A stretch of DNA of 64,000 nucleotides from Sinohyriopsis cumingii. Its lineage: Eukaryota > Mollusca > Bivalvia > Unionida > Unionidae. Every line of letters starts with the position of its first letter. Position 1 is the stretch's first letter. Of this stretch, positions 39,545 through 51,644 are shown in pieces. The notes below the pieces were generated by a model. It did not search any database. It was given only the letters and a program-made list of their open reading frames with translations, and was not told where the DNA came from. The stretch is from contig JAPYKE020000559.1 of assembly GCA_028554795.2 (NCBI GenBank), positions 1-64,000 on the forward strand, read 5' to 3'. The translations under genes were made by a program, and so were the position numbers.

Positions 39545-40425
39545 AATATATGCCTTTTACAAAAAGCAGAAGAATACATTTATTATGAAAACTGAATATA
39601 AACTTCTAAAATATTTTGTAATATTTAGTAGTGAGAATATTTTCAAGATGGCATTGATCGATTTCAGATTAAATTACTTGATTTACCCTGTTTACATTCA
39701 GTATCAGTTAGACCAGAAGTTGAAATATTGTTTCAAGTTCCTGACTACTCTGTATTAATGATAAACATTAAACTGCATATGACTGCAAAACAACCACTTG
39801 CTATTAAGGCCAAGTGACTTCAGATTTCAAATGGACAATAATGTCCATACTCTTATGATGAACATTATATGTGAGAGTTAGAATCAATCATGATTTATCA
39901 CATAATCTGCATATGAACTATGGCAATTATAGTCAAGTTACTTAAATCATGGTCTAAGAAAATTTTCTAACCTGTTTTATCTTCAGGTGATGAAAACTTT
40001 TATTCCTTCTTAGGGCTACTAAAATTGCCTGTAAATATTTATTAGGGACCCATTTTGGCTTGGTGTCCCTCCTAGATTAACTAATCTTACAATCTGATTT
40101 GATCTGTTTTGGTACCGCCATTTAAATTCTCACACTCAATTTTTACCATGCATGACTTAAACTGTTATAAGTCGTTTAGACTTTACCGATTGGTATTTAA
40201 GTTTCAACAATTATGTACACTATGTACACGAAATTCAAACTTGTTCGTAAAAATTTATTCAAAATCGATAACTTTTTAATTTGATTAATTGCAGAGGTGG
40301 CTTACACATTACTGGTATTATTATTGTCCATTAGTAAAACTGGACTTAATTTGAAATAAGTATGGGCTAGCATTTCAGGGAGTACACAACATCCATGGCT
40401 GGCTTGCCAAGTGCCTTTTCCTCCT
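39545..40425. other. Host DNA, no supported gene
   Basis: AT-rich, no recognised feature. Confidence 0.5.
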
Positions 40426-40429
40426 TCAA

Positions 40430-40580
40430 CATGCTCGGACAACGTACACGTGGCAGTATGTGGAACGATTTCCACCTGCCACACGACCAGGTGTCCTAAT
40501 GTGACGTCATCGCTGCCGACCAATCGCAGCGGGCGTTACATACTGCTTGGGTTGACACCTGGGGCAGTTCAATCCAACTT
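40430..40580 (+). promoter_or_regulatory. CpG-rich candidate promoter with CRE and CCAAT
   Basis: In otherwise CpG-poor DNA this patch has many CpGs, a perfect palindromic CRE TGACGTCA (40502-40509) and a CCAAT box (40520-40524) 11 bp later. It lies about 500 bp upstream of the two-exon gene and could drive it. Confidence 0.5.
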
Positions 40581-40630
40581 GACTAACAAGAGAATGTGTT
40601 TCAATTCTCACTCATGTAAGAGCCTTACAC

Positions 40631-40762
40631 TTAGGTTGTTAGGGACTAAATAGTCCCACAACCTAATGGCTAAATTAAATAGTACTCTTTGAGTACATAA
40701 ATGCCTGGGGGAGGTGGCTCCAATTCCTTCCCTCAGGAGTAATTAATAAGCACATTATGTGC
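40631..40762 (+). other. Cluster of small inverted repeats
   Basis: Three stem-loops within 132 bp: TTAGGTTGT...ACAACCTAA enclosing GGGACTAAATAGTCCC (40631-40666), GTACTCTTTGAGTAC (40682-40696) and GCACATTATGTGC (40750-40762). Could be a structured 5' UTR, a small RNA or a transposon end. Confidence 0.4.
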
Positions 40763-41002
40763 ATTAAACAGTGGTACATGATCTATATGAACGCACACCA
40801 CTATAATCCAACTGAAGAAGAAGAAGTTTGCCTGGTCATTTCTGAAACTCCATCCTTAGTGAAGTGACATAGGGGGTCCCTTCTATGATGCAAATCTGAG
40901 AGGGCACACACACACAAAAACAGCAATGCCAAATGGCACAGAAAGATCAGTGGGGGGGGGGGAGGGATAAAAGACAATCTTTTTGTTTCAAAAGATGTTT
41001 TG

Positions 41003-44000
41003 ATGACAGAAAAGAAGATACTTCAGATATCTGCAGCAGCATTCAGACAACATGCAAAGGTACGTTTTCAATGTTATGATATTTGACAGCATTGAATTAA
41101 TATTTTCTTTTAATTTGATAGTTATATTTTCAGTTGACTTTTTTAATCTTACATAATGTAATTTCCATAAACAAAATTGACATCAAACTGATTAATTCTA
41201 AACTAGTAAATTACTTTCTTTTAAAGATGGATGAATATTTTATATTAGATTTTCCAAGTCGTATTTATTTTTTGTTTTCAATTTATACAGTTGATGAGAT
41301 TAGCTATATTAGTTATGTATGTAAAATGTGTTGGCTTTAACAGAACTGCAGATTGTGCTTAAGCCTAAGAATGGCCTTATAGATAACAGTAAATATTCTT
41401 TCAAGGCATTGTTTTATTATGACTAGTACCACAATAAGAACCCAAACAGACCTTTCGTCTAAAAGGCAAAAACATCATTAGGCTGGGTAATAAGAGTTGT
41501 AAGATATTCTCCATTTGGTCATTATGAAAGATACACAGTTGCAAGTCTTCAGAAGTCTAATCTTGAACATTGAACTATTCTTTGAACACGTATGTTAAAT
41601 ACTTCGACCATATATTTATTCATATTGGAAGTATTTTAGGAGAATTAAGTAAAAAAGAACCTCTACAATATATGCTATGAATAGTGGACACTGGTAGGAA
41701 GAATACAAAAGGCACAATTTTATATATATTGGATAACTGATTATAAAAATCCTTACTTAAGTATAAAGGATCAGTGTCAGTGTCAACTTACACCTCTTCC
41801 TCGATAACTCATGCATAACGAGGTCCACAAATATAGACCGCACTATAAGCAAGATGTGAGTTACCAAGGGGCCTCCAAAAATTGTAAAAATATCGCTTTG
41901 ATATCAAGAAAACGGTGGGGGGGGGGGGGTAGGAGCAGCGTTAGGGAACTATGCTGTTTTTTTTTTTTTTTACTGAATCCTCATTTTTTACAATCATTTC
42001 GATAAAATATTTTTAATAACATGCTTTTTCTAATTTCTTTATTCTGTTTAAATAACATTTATTTTCAAAACGTCCAACATATGAAAGATTGTTCCAACTG
42101 GTTTCAACAACCTATCACATGTACGTGTAACAAATCTATGTATTATGTCACTGCTTTTTGATTTCTTGATGAGTCTCATTCTCAAAGTGGTGTTTAATAT
42201 TATCGTTCCAAATTATGAGTCCACAGAGCAGGGAACTAGACTAACTGTTGATACCACCAAACAAGATTCTTTTTCTTCTCCAAAACTCGCGACATTTATT
42301 TAGTGAGACAATCGTCTACGTTGTAACTTGGTTTTTGTATTGCTCAATTAGTACAATACTGATGTCATGAATTAATTAATTGGAATTAATAATGAAACTT
42401 CTTATCATCCTTGAGGATATCTCTAAGTGTCAGTTCAAGAATTCTCTGAAACTCTCTTGCCTACAATGGTCCGTATTGGTGAAATCCAACTTTTTATCTT
42501 ACGAAGTATTCATTTTGCTTGGCTGCCTTGTCATCTTTGATCTCAGTTATGAAAGAGCCAGTTAATTTAAGGTAGTTTATGTTACATACACAATAACACA
42601 AGTGTTCAATTGATCAAATTAAGTGAGTTCATCTGACATACGATTTTAAGTTTGTAGGGTTTTCGTGCCTTTTAACTTTTCTTTTATTCCACCTCATTTA
42701 TTTGATTCAAAAGACATAATTAACATGATAATATAAAGGAGATCAGCTTTTAATTCAGTGCAACAATACAGCAAATATTTCCGAAAGTCAGTTATCAAAA
42801 CATGGTCGGCACTTAATTAGGTTTTTAGAGAAACGCTCGCGGACATAGCTGTCATGGCAGATTGACGCATTTTACGTTTAATTACATAGAGGAAACATTG
42901 CATTTATGATGATTAAACTAAAAATTAACTAAAATATAGAAGAACACAAATTTCAATTGATAAAAAAATTATTTAATTTGTATTTATTTATTTTAGTACT
43001 GTCTCCACTCAGTGTGAGTGACATTTTCATTGATCAAAATTTCCTTACATATCATTAATTGCGGTGTCCTAGGAATGTCGATTGAAAAGAAAATTTAAAA
43101 TATTGTATGACCTATTTTTAAATTTGATAATTAATAGTGTTGATTAAAATTTCAAGGTGCTATCTACCATTTTCAACGATAAAATGAGCAATGCATCAAA
43201 GTTTCCATTACCAATTTTGATCGCGATTTGCTTCAAGTTCAACAAAGGGATCAATTTTTGAGGTATTTTCTGGTTTAAAAAATGGGATCCATGCCTGACC
43301 CCACGTTATAAGCGGGTTTGTGAGTTATCAGGGCGCGAGTTATCGAGGGAGCGGTGTACTTTGTTAGCTTAATTCCAAATGTACACTTATTATTAAGCTT
43401 ATATTTATCCAAATAAATGTTAGTGATTAATCAGCATGATTCTGACTAACTTCATTAAATTCCATTGTACAAATCAATACAAATCAATAATGCCTAACAT
43501 TTATCCCTGTGATATGTTTCTTTATGCTGATGTAAAGTTTACAGAGGTTTGATCATTCATGTAGTGGGTCTATGAGCCTTTTGTCTTTAGCACATTTGTG
43601 ACAGAAAATTAAACATTTATATGCTTTAAAGTGTATGTTTCTCAAGATTAAATCCTTAATTATTTCATCTTCCCAGTTTCTATGCAGTTGGTTTTTAGAT
43701 TAGTAGTAACAAATTATTTTTTTTCTATCTTTGATTGCAGGAAGGAAAAGGATCAGAAGGCACAGACCAAGAGTTAGCTCTTGTTGAATACAACCACAAT
43801 TTTTTTTTATCTGGCCATTTTTTCAGACAAAAACACTTTATATTTTGTAAAGAACCAATAGCAAAAGTGCAAAAAGAGAAATTGGCATACAGCACCAGCA
43901 AAATGTCAATGAAGCTTGATAGAAAAGACAAACAGATTTTATATACAGCTTATCTAGTGTGTAAGTTGTTTGGAGATGTCACCAAAGATATGATTTCAAT

Positions 44001-44055
44001 GAAAAATATTAACAAGAAGTGGCTGGAAACTAGAAAAAGAAATTATTTAAAATAA
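41003..44055 (+). CDS. Probable two-exon small host gene, function unknown
   Basis: Exon 1 coding 41003-41059 (19 codons from M-T-E-K-K), ending at a GTACGT donor. Exon 2 is 43741-44055, after a strong acceptor (pyrimidine tract then TTTGATTGCAG). Both junctions are phase 0, and together they encode 123 residues. The product is basic and soluble, with K-Q-I-L-Y-T-A-Y-L-V-C-K-L-F-G in its C-terminal half and a Lys/Arg-rich end. I do not recognise the family. The intron contains a DNA transposon (41791-43356) and a MITE lies in the probable 3' UTR. The joining is inferred from splice signals only; further 5' coding exons are possible. Confidence 0.5.
41791..43356. mobile_element. DNA transposon, mariner/pogo-like, non-coding copy
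   Basis: Ends CACCTCTTCCTCGATAACTC and, inverted, CACCGCTCCCTCGATAACTC, flanked by TA (41789-41790 and 43357-43358). 1566 bp, no intact transposase frame. It lies inside the intron of the two-exon gene. A diverged relative is at 19335-21900. Confidence 0.8.
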
Positions 44056-44177
44056 GTTTAACAATCTTGGCATAATCTCTATAGGAAGTATCTTGTACTA
44101 TTTTGTGAAGACAGTATATGCACAGTTGTTATTGTTTACTTCTTTACAAAGATATGATTGTGCTATTATAACCATTA

Positions 44178-44367
44178 GGGCTGTTCCATTTAAACATACA
44201 TGGTACCCAGGGAAGGCAGTTTTAAAAAAAATATATGCCAGGGTACTTTGATTTCAATGAGTTCAAATTAAAATGATAAGAAAATTCTAAATTGCATCTA
44301 TATGGGTGAGTACTCCACTTTAAAAGTGCCATCCCTTTGTCCCATGTATGTTTTAATGGAACAGCCC
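44178..44367. mobile_element. PIF/Harbinger-like MITE
   Basis: Inverted ends GGGCTGTTCCATTTAAACAT and GGGCTGTTCCATTAAAACAT, with TTA on both sides (44175-44177 and 44368-44370). 190 bp. The 3-bp TTA duplication suggests Harbinger. Confidence 0.8.
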
Positions 44368-44529
44368 TTAATATCTAGAACAATGTTCATTATTCAGTTT
44401 AAAGTGACACACTTGTTAGGTATCTATCTGTGCATTGATCATGGAAAGAATGCTTATCATGGTCTTCAGGATGACAAACTTGATGTAAGGATGGCATCTT
44501 TCTTTGTATCCAGATACTATTTCAAAATA

Positions 44530-44540
44530 AAATAATAATG

Positions 44541-44571
<31 letters not shown>

Positions 44572-44835
44572 CCTTATTTAAAGAGGGTAACTCAATTAGC
44601 TAAGAACTAATCTACCTTGAGGCCCTCATACAAAGGAATTTATTTATTTTAGCTGCATCTCTGAAGCCACCGGATATATTGGGTTTGGAAGAAGGAAATA
44701 GAGTGGGCATTTCTAATCTCAACTGGAATACTATTCCAGACCAGAGCAAATCTATAACTAGTCACATTTAACATTAGCACCTCTTGGTATAAGCAAATAT
44801 CAAATGATATGTAAATGTTTTCAGAAATCACCTTA
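44530..44835 (-). mobile_element. LINE 3' fragment
   Basis: The minus-strand frame near 44830-44650 contains S-Y-R-F-A-L-V-W-N-S-I-P-V-E-I-R-N, the typical C-terminus of CR1-like LINE ORF2. It is followed by a 3' UTR and an (ATT)n tail (AAT repeats at 44530-44570). Only the last few hundred bases are present. Confidence 0.75.
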
Positions 44836-44839
44836 AATT

Positions 44840-45849
44840 TAATTAGGTATTTGATATGTTTGGCAATATAGTGACATTATCACATTCATATACACATTTA
44901 CTGGGAGCACACAAAATGTCAAATATGTCTTGATTTGCATCATCACCTGAACATATTTTTCCAGTAGTCAAAACAAGCATTTTAAGCTGAAAAAGCTGCT
45001 GTTGTAATTGTTGTTTTGTTTATAAAATATACATTCTTACTGTATCTTTTCTGAAGGGTAAATCAATTGTACCTCAAAGTTGAATGAGAACTATGTCATT
45101 ATTTTTGTCCGTCTTGATTAATCTTATCAATAAAAGTGGAATTATTTTTGTGACCTCTTCATATGTGTATCATTGCTACGTCATACACAATTCAGACACT
45201 GTGTATTGACATTACTATAACAAATTTTAACTACTGTGTTTGTGTTCTTTGAAAGCTAAAAGGAACATCACTGAAAGTTTTCACTGAATATTTCAGTGTA
45301 AATCTAACCATTTAAGCTCTATCATTAGGTAAGGAAATTTTCAATGGTTCTTTTGCAACATTAAAGGTGATGCAATATTAACAGTATGCCTTTTTGACAC
45401 GGACTCCCATTTTCATTAAAATGTGTCAGAAAATAATAATCATTGTGCTTTGATCTGGGATAGACATTTCCCACTGGGGATTACAAATCTGCATCAAACA
45501 CTCAGCGCAGCCTTGTGTACCACTTTAAATTCTGAGCCAAGGATGGAATTTTCGTAGTCTACACAGAGGCATATGATGGATTCTATTAATTTACTACCAT
45601 GGGCAGTCTCCACATGGGTAGGTAGTACAGTTGATAATCAGTAGAGTAATATAAGTATATGAAAAGCATTTACAAGTACTATTAAACACAAAGTTCAAGT
45701 CCTATAGGAAAAACAACACAGAATTTTCTTTCATATTCTGGAGGCAGTGTGAAGCATAACTCTAGTAATCTTACATCAGGTATTTTAAACAAACAAATGA
45801 ATATTATACTGTTACCATGGAAATATGGTAATGTTGCTACTTGTGCTTT
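44840..45849. other. Host DNA, no supported gene
   Basis: No recognised feature. Confidence 0.5.
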
Positions 45850-46600
45850 GGAATTAACGATGTAGTATTTTTACTACACCAGGTTTTGCAAATCACATAA
45901 GTTAGTGTCAAACTTTTAAATGGAAATAGGGTAATACAACTAAATGAACAATGTAGTATTGGCTCTACCTCAATTTTTGGAGATAAAGACAATCAGTTTT
46001 ACACTGTCACCTAGAAATAATCTTACTACACAAATTTGACGATTGACAATGTAGTATGTTACTACATCAGATTTTGGAGATCACAAACTCTGCTTTACAA
46101 TGTCACATGCAAATAGGGTAATATTACTAAATGGGTTTGGTAGAGAGCTATGTAGTATTGTTACTACATCAGGCTTTGGGATCACAAAATCAGTGCCTAG
46201 AAATAGGGTATTGTTACTACATGGGTTTGGTGGAAGGCTATGTAGTATTGTTACTATATCAGATTTTGAAGAAAACAAATCAGTGCCTAGAAAGAGGGCA
46301 TTGTTATTACATGGGTTTGGCTGAGAGCTATATAGTATTGTCACTACATCAGGTTAGAGATCACAAAATCAGTGGTGGGAAATAGGGTATTGTTAATACA
46401 TATGTTTGGGAATTTAACCATGTAGTATTGTTACTAGTATGTTTACTAGTACAACATGATTCACTTTACAACTTCTTGTACTTCTTATTAAACTTGATAT
46501 TATGTGTAAAAAGTTAAAAATTCCTTTAAAAAGGACAAGCAAGCAATTCCTTTTTTATTCTGACAGTGGTAAACTAGTATACTGGTAATAACAAATACCT
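45850..46600 (-). repeat. Satellite-bearing dispersed repeat, inverted copy
   Basis: Same leader and tandem units as 22920-23319 plus 37741-38100, in the opposite orientation. The unit GATGTAGTAACAATACTACA is on the minus strand, and TTGCTTGCTTGTCCTTTTTA is near 46555. About seven units with more divergence at the left end. Confidence 0.85.
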
Positions 46601-47324
46601 CTAACATCTACTCCATTTTATACACAATTTTGCAAGTTATCTGGTCACCATAAAATGATGGGGGCATTCTACTTGCAAAACAATGTGTTATGGTGTATAC
46701 AGTTACTTGGACACTTTGTGCCAGAACATGCTGGAGCAAGTAAGAATTTTATTTAATATAATTTCTCCCCATGAAGATGTAAATAGCAATTACTGGAACA
46801 GTATCTCAAGAGTAAAGTATAACCCGTATTCAAATAACATTTTCTCAAATATAGGGCTGATGGCAAATGGCTATAATAAAAAAAGTTACTTGCCCTGATT
46901 AAAAATCCACTTGCCCAACAAGACTTTTTTATTTTAATATTATCGTTATTCTGACACAAAGTTGTAACTGCAACACGTAAACTATTTTTTAGAAAATATA
47001 AATGATTAAAATTTACTAATATGCTGTACCCGATATGTATTTGTCTCTCATAATAGTGTGCTTCAGAAAATTTTTTAAGAGTTACTTTGTGTAATAAAAG
47101 TTTCATTTGACTTGATTTGATTAGAAGCAAACTGTTTTCTCCAGGTTCTGATCTAAACTAATACTTACATGTACATGTAGTTCTGATTTCTGAATGCTGC
47201 AGAAACCTCCATCTTTTTTTATTAAAGTTTAAAACAGAAATAATTTGGAGAGGGAGTGCATGGTCTTATTTTTTTAAAAACCGTATGTTCAAGTTTGATA
47301 ATCAGTTCGTATCATAGCTGTTGA
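46601..47324. other. Host DNA, no supported gene
   Basis: AT-rich. Probably an intron or the region near FAM20B. No exon recognised. Confidence 0.4.
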
Positions 47325-47470
47325 TATTGTTTTAGGTCTTCTTACCATTTTTCAGCACATGATATATGGCAGCCAATAAACTAGTGGACGATAAACTGAG
47401 GAAAACCCCGAAAAGAACCACCAACACACAGGAAGTTACTGGCAAGCTTTCTCAAATACCCACACTCCAT
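47325..47470 (-). mobile_element. SINE (family 1) fragment
   Basis: Body of the family 1 SINE (TTTTTCAGCACATGATA, GAAGTTACTGGCAAGCTTTC). Head and tail are missing. It would lie in intron 1 of FAM20B. Confidence 0.75.
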
Positions 47471-47579
47471 GCACAGACCTGTTATATGAAACCACCTTTC
47501 CTGAATGAACACTTTCTGTTTTCTGTTTGCTGAAGGTGTGATATCTCAAGACATGTTTAAATGTCAAGGTTGCACTTAC

Positions 47580-47913
47580 CCAATTCTGGTGCTGCTTCAG
47601 GAATAATCTCTCTTGGAGAGACCCACTTGCTGGCTATTCTCCATGGTGACTGGTTCAAAGGATAACTCAAGTCCAATCTGTATTTCTGTATCAATTCCTG
47701 GATCACATCCTCCTTTTTGATATGTTTTGATGAATTCTGAACATATACAGGGTACTGAGATTCTATGTGATGTTTTAATGTCAAATTTCCAAGTTCTAGT
47801 TGATCCTGTTCCTGAAGACTTTGTCCTGATATGTCTGGTTCCAGAATTTTGTATGACACATAAAGGATGAATGAGATACAAAGCAGGAACACAAATCTCT
47901 GCCGAAGTTTCAT
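47580..47913 (-). CDS. FAM20B: FAM20B first coding exon (glycosaminoglycan xylosylkinase)
   Basis: FAM20B phosphorylates xylose in the proteoglycan linkage region in the Golgi. The exon encodes 111 complete codons: a short basic N-terminus (M-K-L-R-Q-R), a signal anchor (about 7-23), a variable stem, and then S-P-W-R-I-A-S-K-W-V-S-P-R-E-I, ending P-E-A-A-P-E-L plus a split Gly. This conserved block and its position match the animal FAM20B stem. The exon ends at a GTAAGT donor (47574-47579, minus strand). The kinase domain lies in later exons, which are not recognised in this window and would be at lower coordinates. The decayed frame at 38.35-39.15 kb does not resemble it. Confidence 0.8.
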
Positions 47914-48845
47914 TTTAAATTCTTCCTTCTAGTGCTATAAGTCCTATAACACAGTACAACTGTATGACATGGTCAACTGTTACAGCATACAATTAAATAT
48001 CCATACAAATTTCTTTGTTAGAAGAAAGCGTTTCTTAAAAATTGATTATCTTCATTTCATGTGTACAGTATGTGGGAGTCAGATAATTCAGATATGAGTA
48101 GCCATTATATTTCTAAACATGTAGCTCAGACCCATTACATATGCGGCAAAACTGTTTGCATACATGTAAATACATGTGTATAGCTAAATGTCTGCCTTAT
48201 TTGATAGGATGAATAGAAAATAAATACACAACACGACTGATGCACTTAATTTATGCCTGTAGTCTATTATGCAATACACAAAGCGTTAAATTTTTTATCA
48301 ATGAATAATATACCTACATATATGTCTAAATAACTGACGGATGATACAAATGTCCTGCTCTAACCATCTCCCTTTCATATGGCTGCCCTGCAAAATATAA
48401 ATATAATTAAATTCTTTACATTAAACATATCTTGTGCAAATCACTAAACTTAATTCTATTCAATATAGATGACTTCAACTGTGCTGAAAGATTACCCAAT
48501 ATTACCAAACATATTATACTGAACTTTAACAACAGTAATATGTTTACATGGCGTTGCAAGGAGCCATGCCACGATCGTCTTATATTAGAAATTGATGCAT
48601 GATCTCGTTCCCAAAAATGTTAATAAACTTTTTACATGTTACTTTTCATATATACTTTTAAGAAAGAAAAATATTTCGTGTATGAGAAAAGTACATGTAT
48701 ATGAAATTTCAAAAACCATACCACAACCATGTTATATCCAAATTCATGTTATAACGATGCATGCTATAGAGGGGTCACACTGTATGTTGAAAACTGCTCT
48801 ACTCACACCGATTAACAAGAATTTTTTTAGCTGGGTGCTACAGTC
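47914..48845. other. Probable 5' region of FAM20B and host DNA
   Basis: No coding exon seen. Near 48700-48790 a sequence (GTTATATCCAAATTCATGTTA, GTCACACTGTA) resembles one end of a mariner/pogo-like MITE, but the other end was not found. Confidence 0.4.
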
Positions 48846-50421
48846 CAGGGATCGAATTTAACACAAATTTCTTTGAAGCCAGAAGGACTTGTATAATGAG
48901 AAATTTACTAGTCCTGCCAAATCTTTACTAGTCCTGTTCACAAAACAATGTCACACAGCTTTCATGTATGTTTACCGATTCAATTTTAAAGTTCGAACAA
49001 CCCACAACAAAACTGGATGTTTTCTGTGTGTTTGTTTTTGCGAATTGCGTACACCAGTTACACCACATAACATTCCTTTCCTTGTCATAATTCAGCCATT
49101 CCCCGTCTTTTGTCCATTTCTTCTGAAACTTTCCATTACGCTTTTCCCTATCATAAGAATTATTCCTCATCATTCTCAATCAACTTTTGCTTTTTTTCCG
49201 GTGGTTGAACACCTTCTATCACATTTTGCTTGTCTTATAAGGAGGATATTGTGCCTTGTTTTGAAATACGAGATGTTATAGTAGAGCTGACATGAATTAT
49301 TTAAAGCAAGAAAAGTAATGGCATAATGTCCTTAAAATAAAAAAGCCAGAGCAAGAAACATGTTTTAGAACACGTGTCTCTGCCCTCTCCCACAATTAAA
49401 TGGCCTCTCCCTAACAAAGACTTAACATAAGCAGATATTCTGCACGATCAAATCAGTGGCTATTGTAAACAGTCTTATAACATATTAGCATCAGAAGATA
49501 GTGTTAGTTTCATCTTGGAAAAGGTGTGTTCCCATCAAACAAAGCGATCTGACACTTGGCGCGTTGTATTTAACAGCTCCAATTACGGTATCATAAGTCA
49601 TAAGTTTGGTAATTGTTCCTAATTAATTGAACCTCAATGTATTGTTGAAATTAATAACAAGGCAGAAAATTTTCAAATCTTAGATGCCCATGCTCAGAGA
49701 TTTTAATTTCCAAGAAATGTACGGCATTCTGCTTGGATATCTCCACGTGTAATCAATTATTTGTTCATTTTTGTAAGGGAAAAATATAAAAACTTTTCTT
49801 ATCAACATAAAAAGTAGTTGTACGGAAAGGATGTGTCAATAACGTAATTGCAATAGACTGATTTAATTCTTAAAATTATTTCGATGGAAATGTAAAATAT
49901 GTAGTTTCCTGTTTATGACTGTTGGAGCATTTGTGTAGCGGGCAAAAAACAAAAGAACCTTAAACAAAAAAAAAACGTGCAAACTAATTTCTTTGAATAG
50001 TTTTTGCCATGTTCTTTTGTGTGGTATACCGCTTTGTAGTTTGTTGCTGTGGCCGAGTGAATAAAGTGTGATACCACGTCATTTTTTTCATTTGTTATCA
50101 GTTTAATTAGGATCAATTACCAAACTTCCATTTTTAATGACAGGACCATAATTTACGCTGTTAAGTGAAATGCACAAAATCAGATGCATTCTTGTTATAG
50201 AAACGCACTTTTCCGAGGCAAATTGACTTCATCTTCTCATGCTAATATTTTATGACTGTGTTTACAATGGCCACTGCTTTGATTCTACAGAACATCGGCT
50301 AAGTCAAGTCTTTATTAGGGAATGGTGTAAACAAATGCCGACTATTGATAACCAAATTTACTAGCCCGACAGGAAATTTGCTAGCCTCGGGCTAGCGGAC
50401 TACAGCTAATTTCGAGCCCTG
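48846..50421. mobile_element. hAT-like transposon, 5-bp target duplication
   Basis: Inverted ends CAGGGATCGAATTTA and CAGGGCTCGAAATTA, flanked directly by CAGTC on both sides (48841-48845 and 50422-50426). 1576 bp. It contains a TTF-type zinc-finger fragment on the minus strand and no intact catalytic domain. hAT elements usually make 8-bp duplications; a 5-bp form (hAT5 group) is known to me and fits. Confidence 0.75.
48928..49275 (-). pseudogene. TTF-type zinc finger fragment of a hAT transposase
   Basis: The minus-strand frame shows K-K-W-T-K-D-G-E-W-L-N-Y-D, then V-M-W-C-N-W-C, then S-F-V-V-G-C-S-N-F-K-I-E-S and a His. This is the TTF/BED-like DNA-binding domain at the N-terminus of many hAT transposases and their domesticated relatives (for example ZNF862-like). 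The rest of the transposase is missing. Confidence 0.75.
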
Positions 50422-50426
50422 CAGTC

Positions 50427-51372
50427 ATTTACATGTACATATATATGTATATTTGTTGTACTTCATTCTATTTACCACATTTCTTGCAGAAATTTCCATT
50501 TGTTTATATATATATATATATATAACACAGTTGGAAATTTCAAACATTTTAATAAGTGTTTCTACTACATTTTACAGGTCACTTTTAATTTGTAAAATAA
50601 CAAAAAAGAATCATCATGCAAGAACTTCACTTAAATTAATGTATGCATTATTAATCCTGAATAAATAAATGGAAGGTAGCATCACTCTGCCACCAGAAAC
50701 ATCACAAATCCCCCCCACCAAAAAAAACCGGAGATCTACTTGTTGGTCTATTGATGCTACCGGGACTAGCTACAACCAACCAACTTTTTGATGGCTGTTG
50801 CATTTGGTGCCAAAACAAATTTTAACTGTTATTTCATTAGCTATCTACAAAATGCATTGAAATTTTCATCTGATATTCAACTGGATCATGTGTTGGTTTT
50901 TTCTAAAGGGTACAGTTGGTAGTATCAGTGCTCTTTTTTAGCCCAAAATTCATGAAATTTCAAAAACATTGCTAATCATATAATATTATGGTAAGAAATG
51001 CTATAAAATCTTAAAAGCTTAAAACTGTAATTGAGTCTAAAAAAATAACTGAATGGCATCACAGGCATGTGCTCGTGATGTAACACTTGGTTATATAATA
51101 GTCATTTTGTTGTAAACATGAAGCTTTTAAAAAACAATCAGGTGGTCGACATGCATGAAACAAATTGATATTTTTACAGAATATAAAGGTATGCATAAAT
51201 AACCTTTACTAGAATGTGATTAATTCTTGCATGTGGGCCATATGGAAAGTGATAAAATTTAAGTGCATCACCATTCATTGGTATAGCAGCTTGCATTTCT
51301 ATAACAATCAGGTATTAACTACATTTTTGCTACAATAAGCACATACAATTTTTTTTTACATATACCAAAATG
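50427..51372. other. Host DNA with a (TA)n run
   Basis: Short (TA)n at about 50506-50525. Nothing else recognised. Confidence 0.5.
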
Positions 51373-51385
51373 ACTATATGTCCAA

Positions 51386-51631
51386 GTTGTTGTAGGGATT
51401 AACACAATTTTTCAGCACACGATAGGCTATACATAGCGGCCAGTATTAATGGTGGAGGAAGAACCCAGGAATACTGCCGGAAAGAACCACAGACCCACGA
51501 GAAGCTACTGGCAAGCTTTCTCACATAACCACATTGGCTGAATCTGAGACTCGAACCCACGCATATAGAGGTGAGATGGTAGTGATCTGTAAAGGAGAGC
51601 GCTTTAGACCACTTGGCCACTTGGGGCCCCT
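51386..51631 (-). mobile_element. Full-length SINE (family 1)
   Basis: Perfect 13-bp target duplication ACTATATGTCCAA (51373-51385 and 51632-51644). On the minus strand the head reads GGGGCCCCAAGTGGCCAAGT, GGTCTAAAGCGC (A box), then GGGTTCGAGTC (B box). The tRNA source looks Leu/Ser-like. This is the best reference copy of the family in the window. Confidence 0.92.
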
Positions 51632-51644
51632 ACTATATGTCCAA

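Noticed and set aside
47557-47579. C-terminal extension of the FAM20B exon frame
   Set aside because: Follows a consensus GTAAGT donor, so these codons are intronic.
48700-48790. Complete MITE near 48.7 kb
   Set aside because: Only one end resembling a mariner/pogo terminus was seen; the partner end could not be located.
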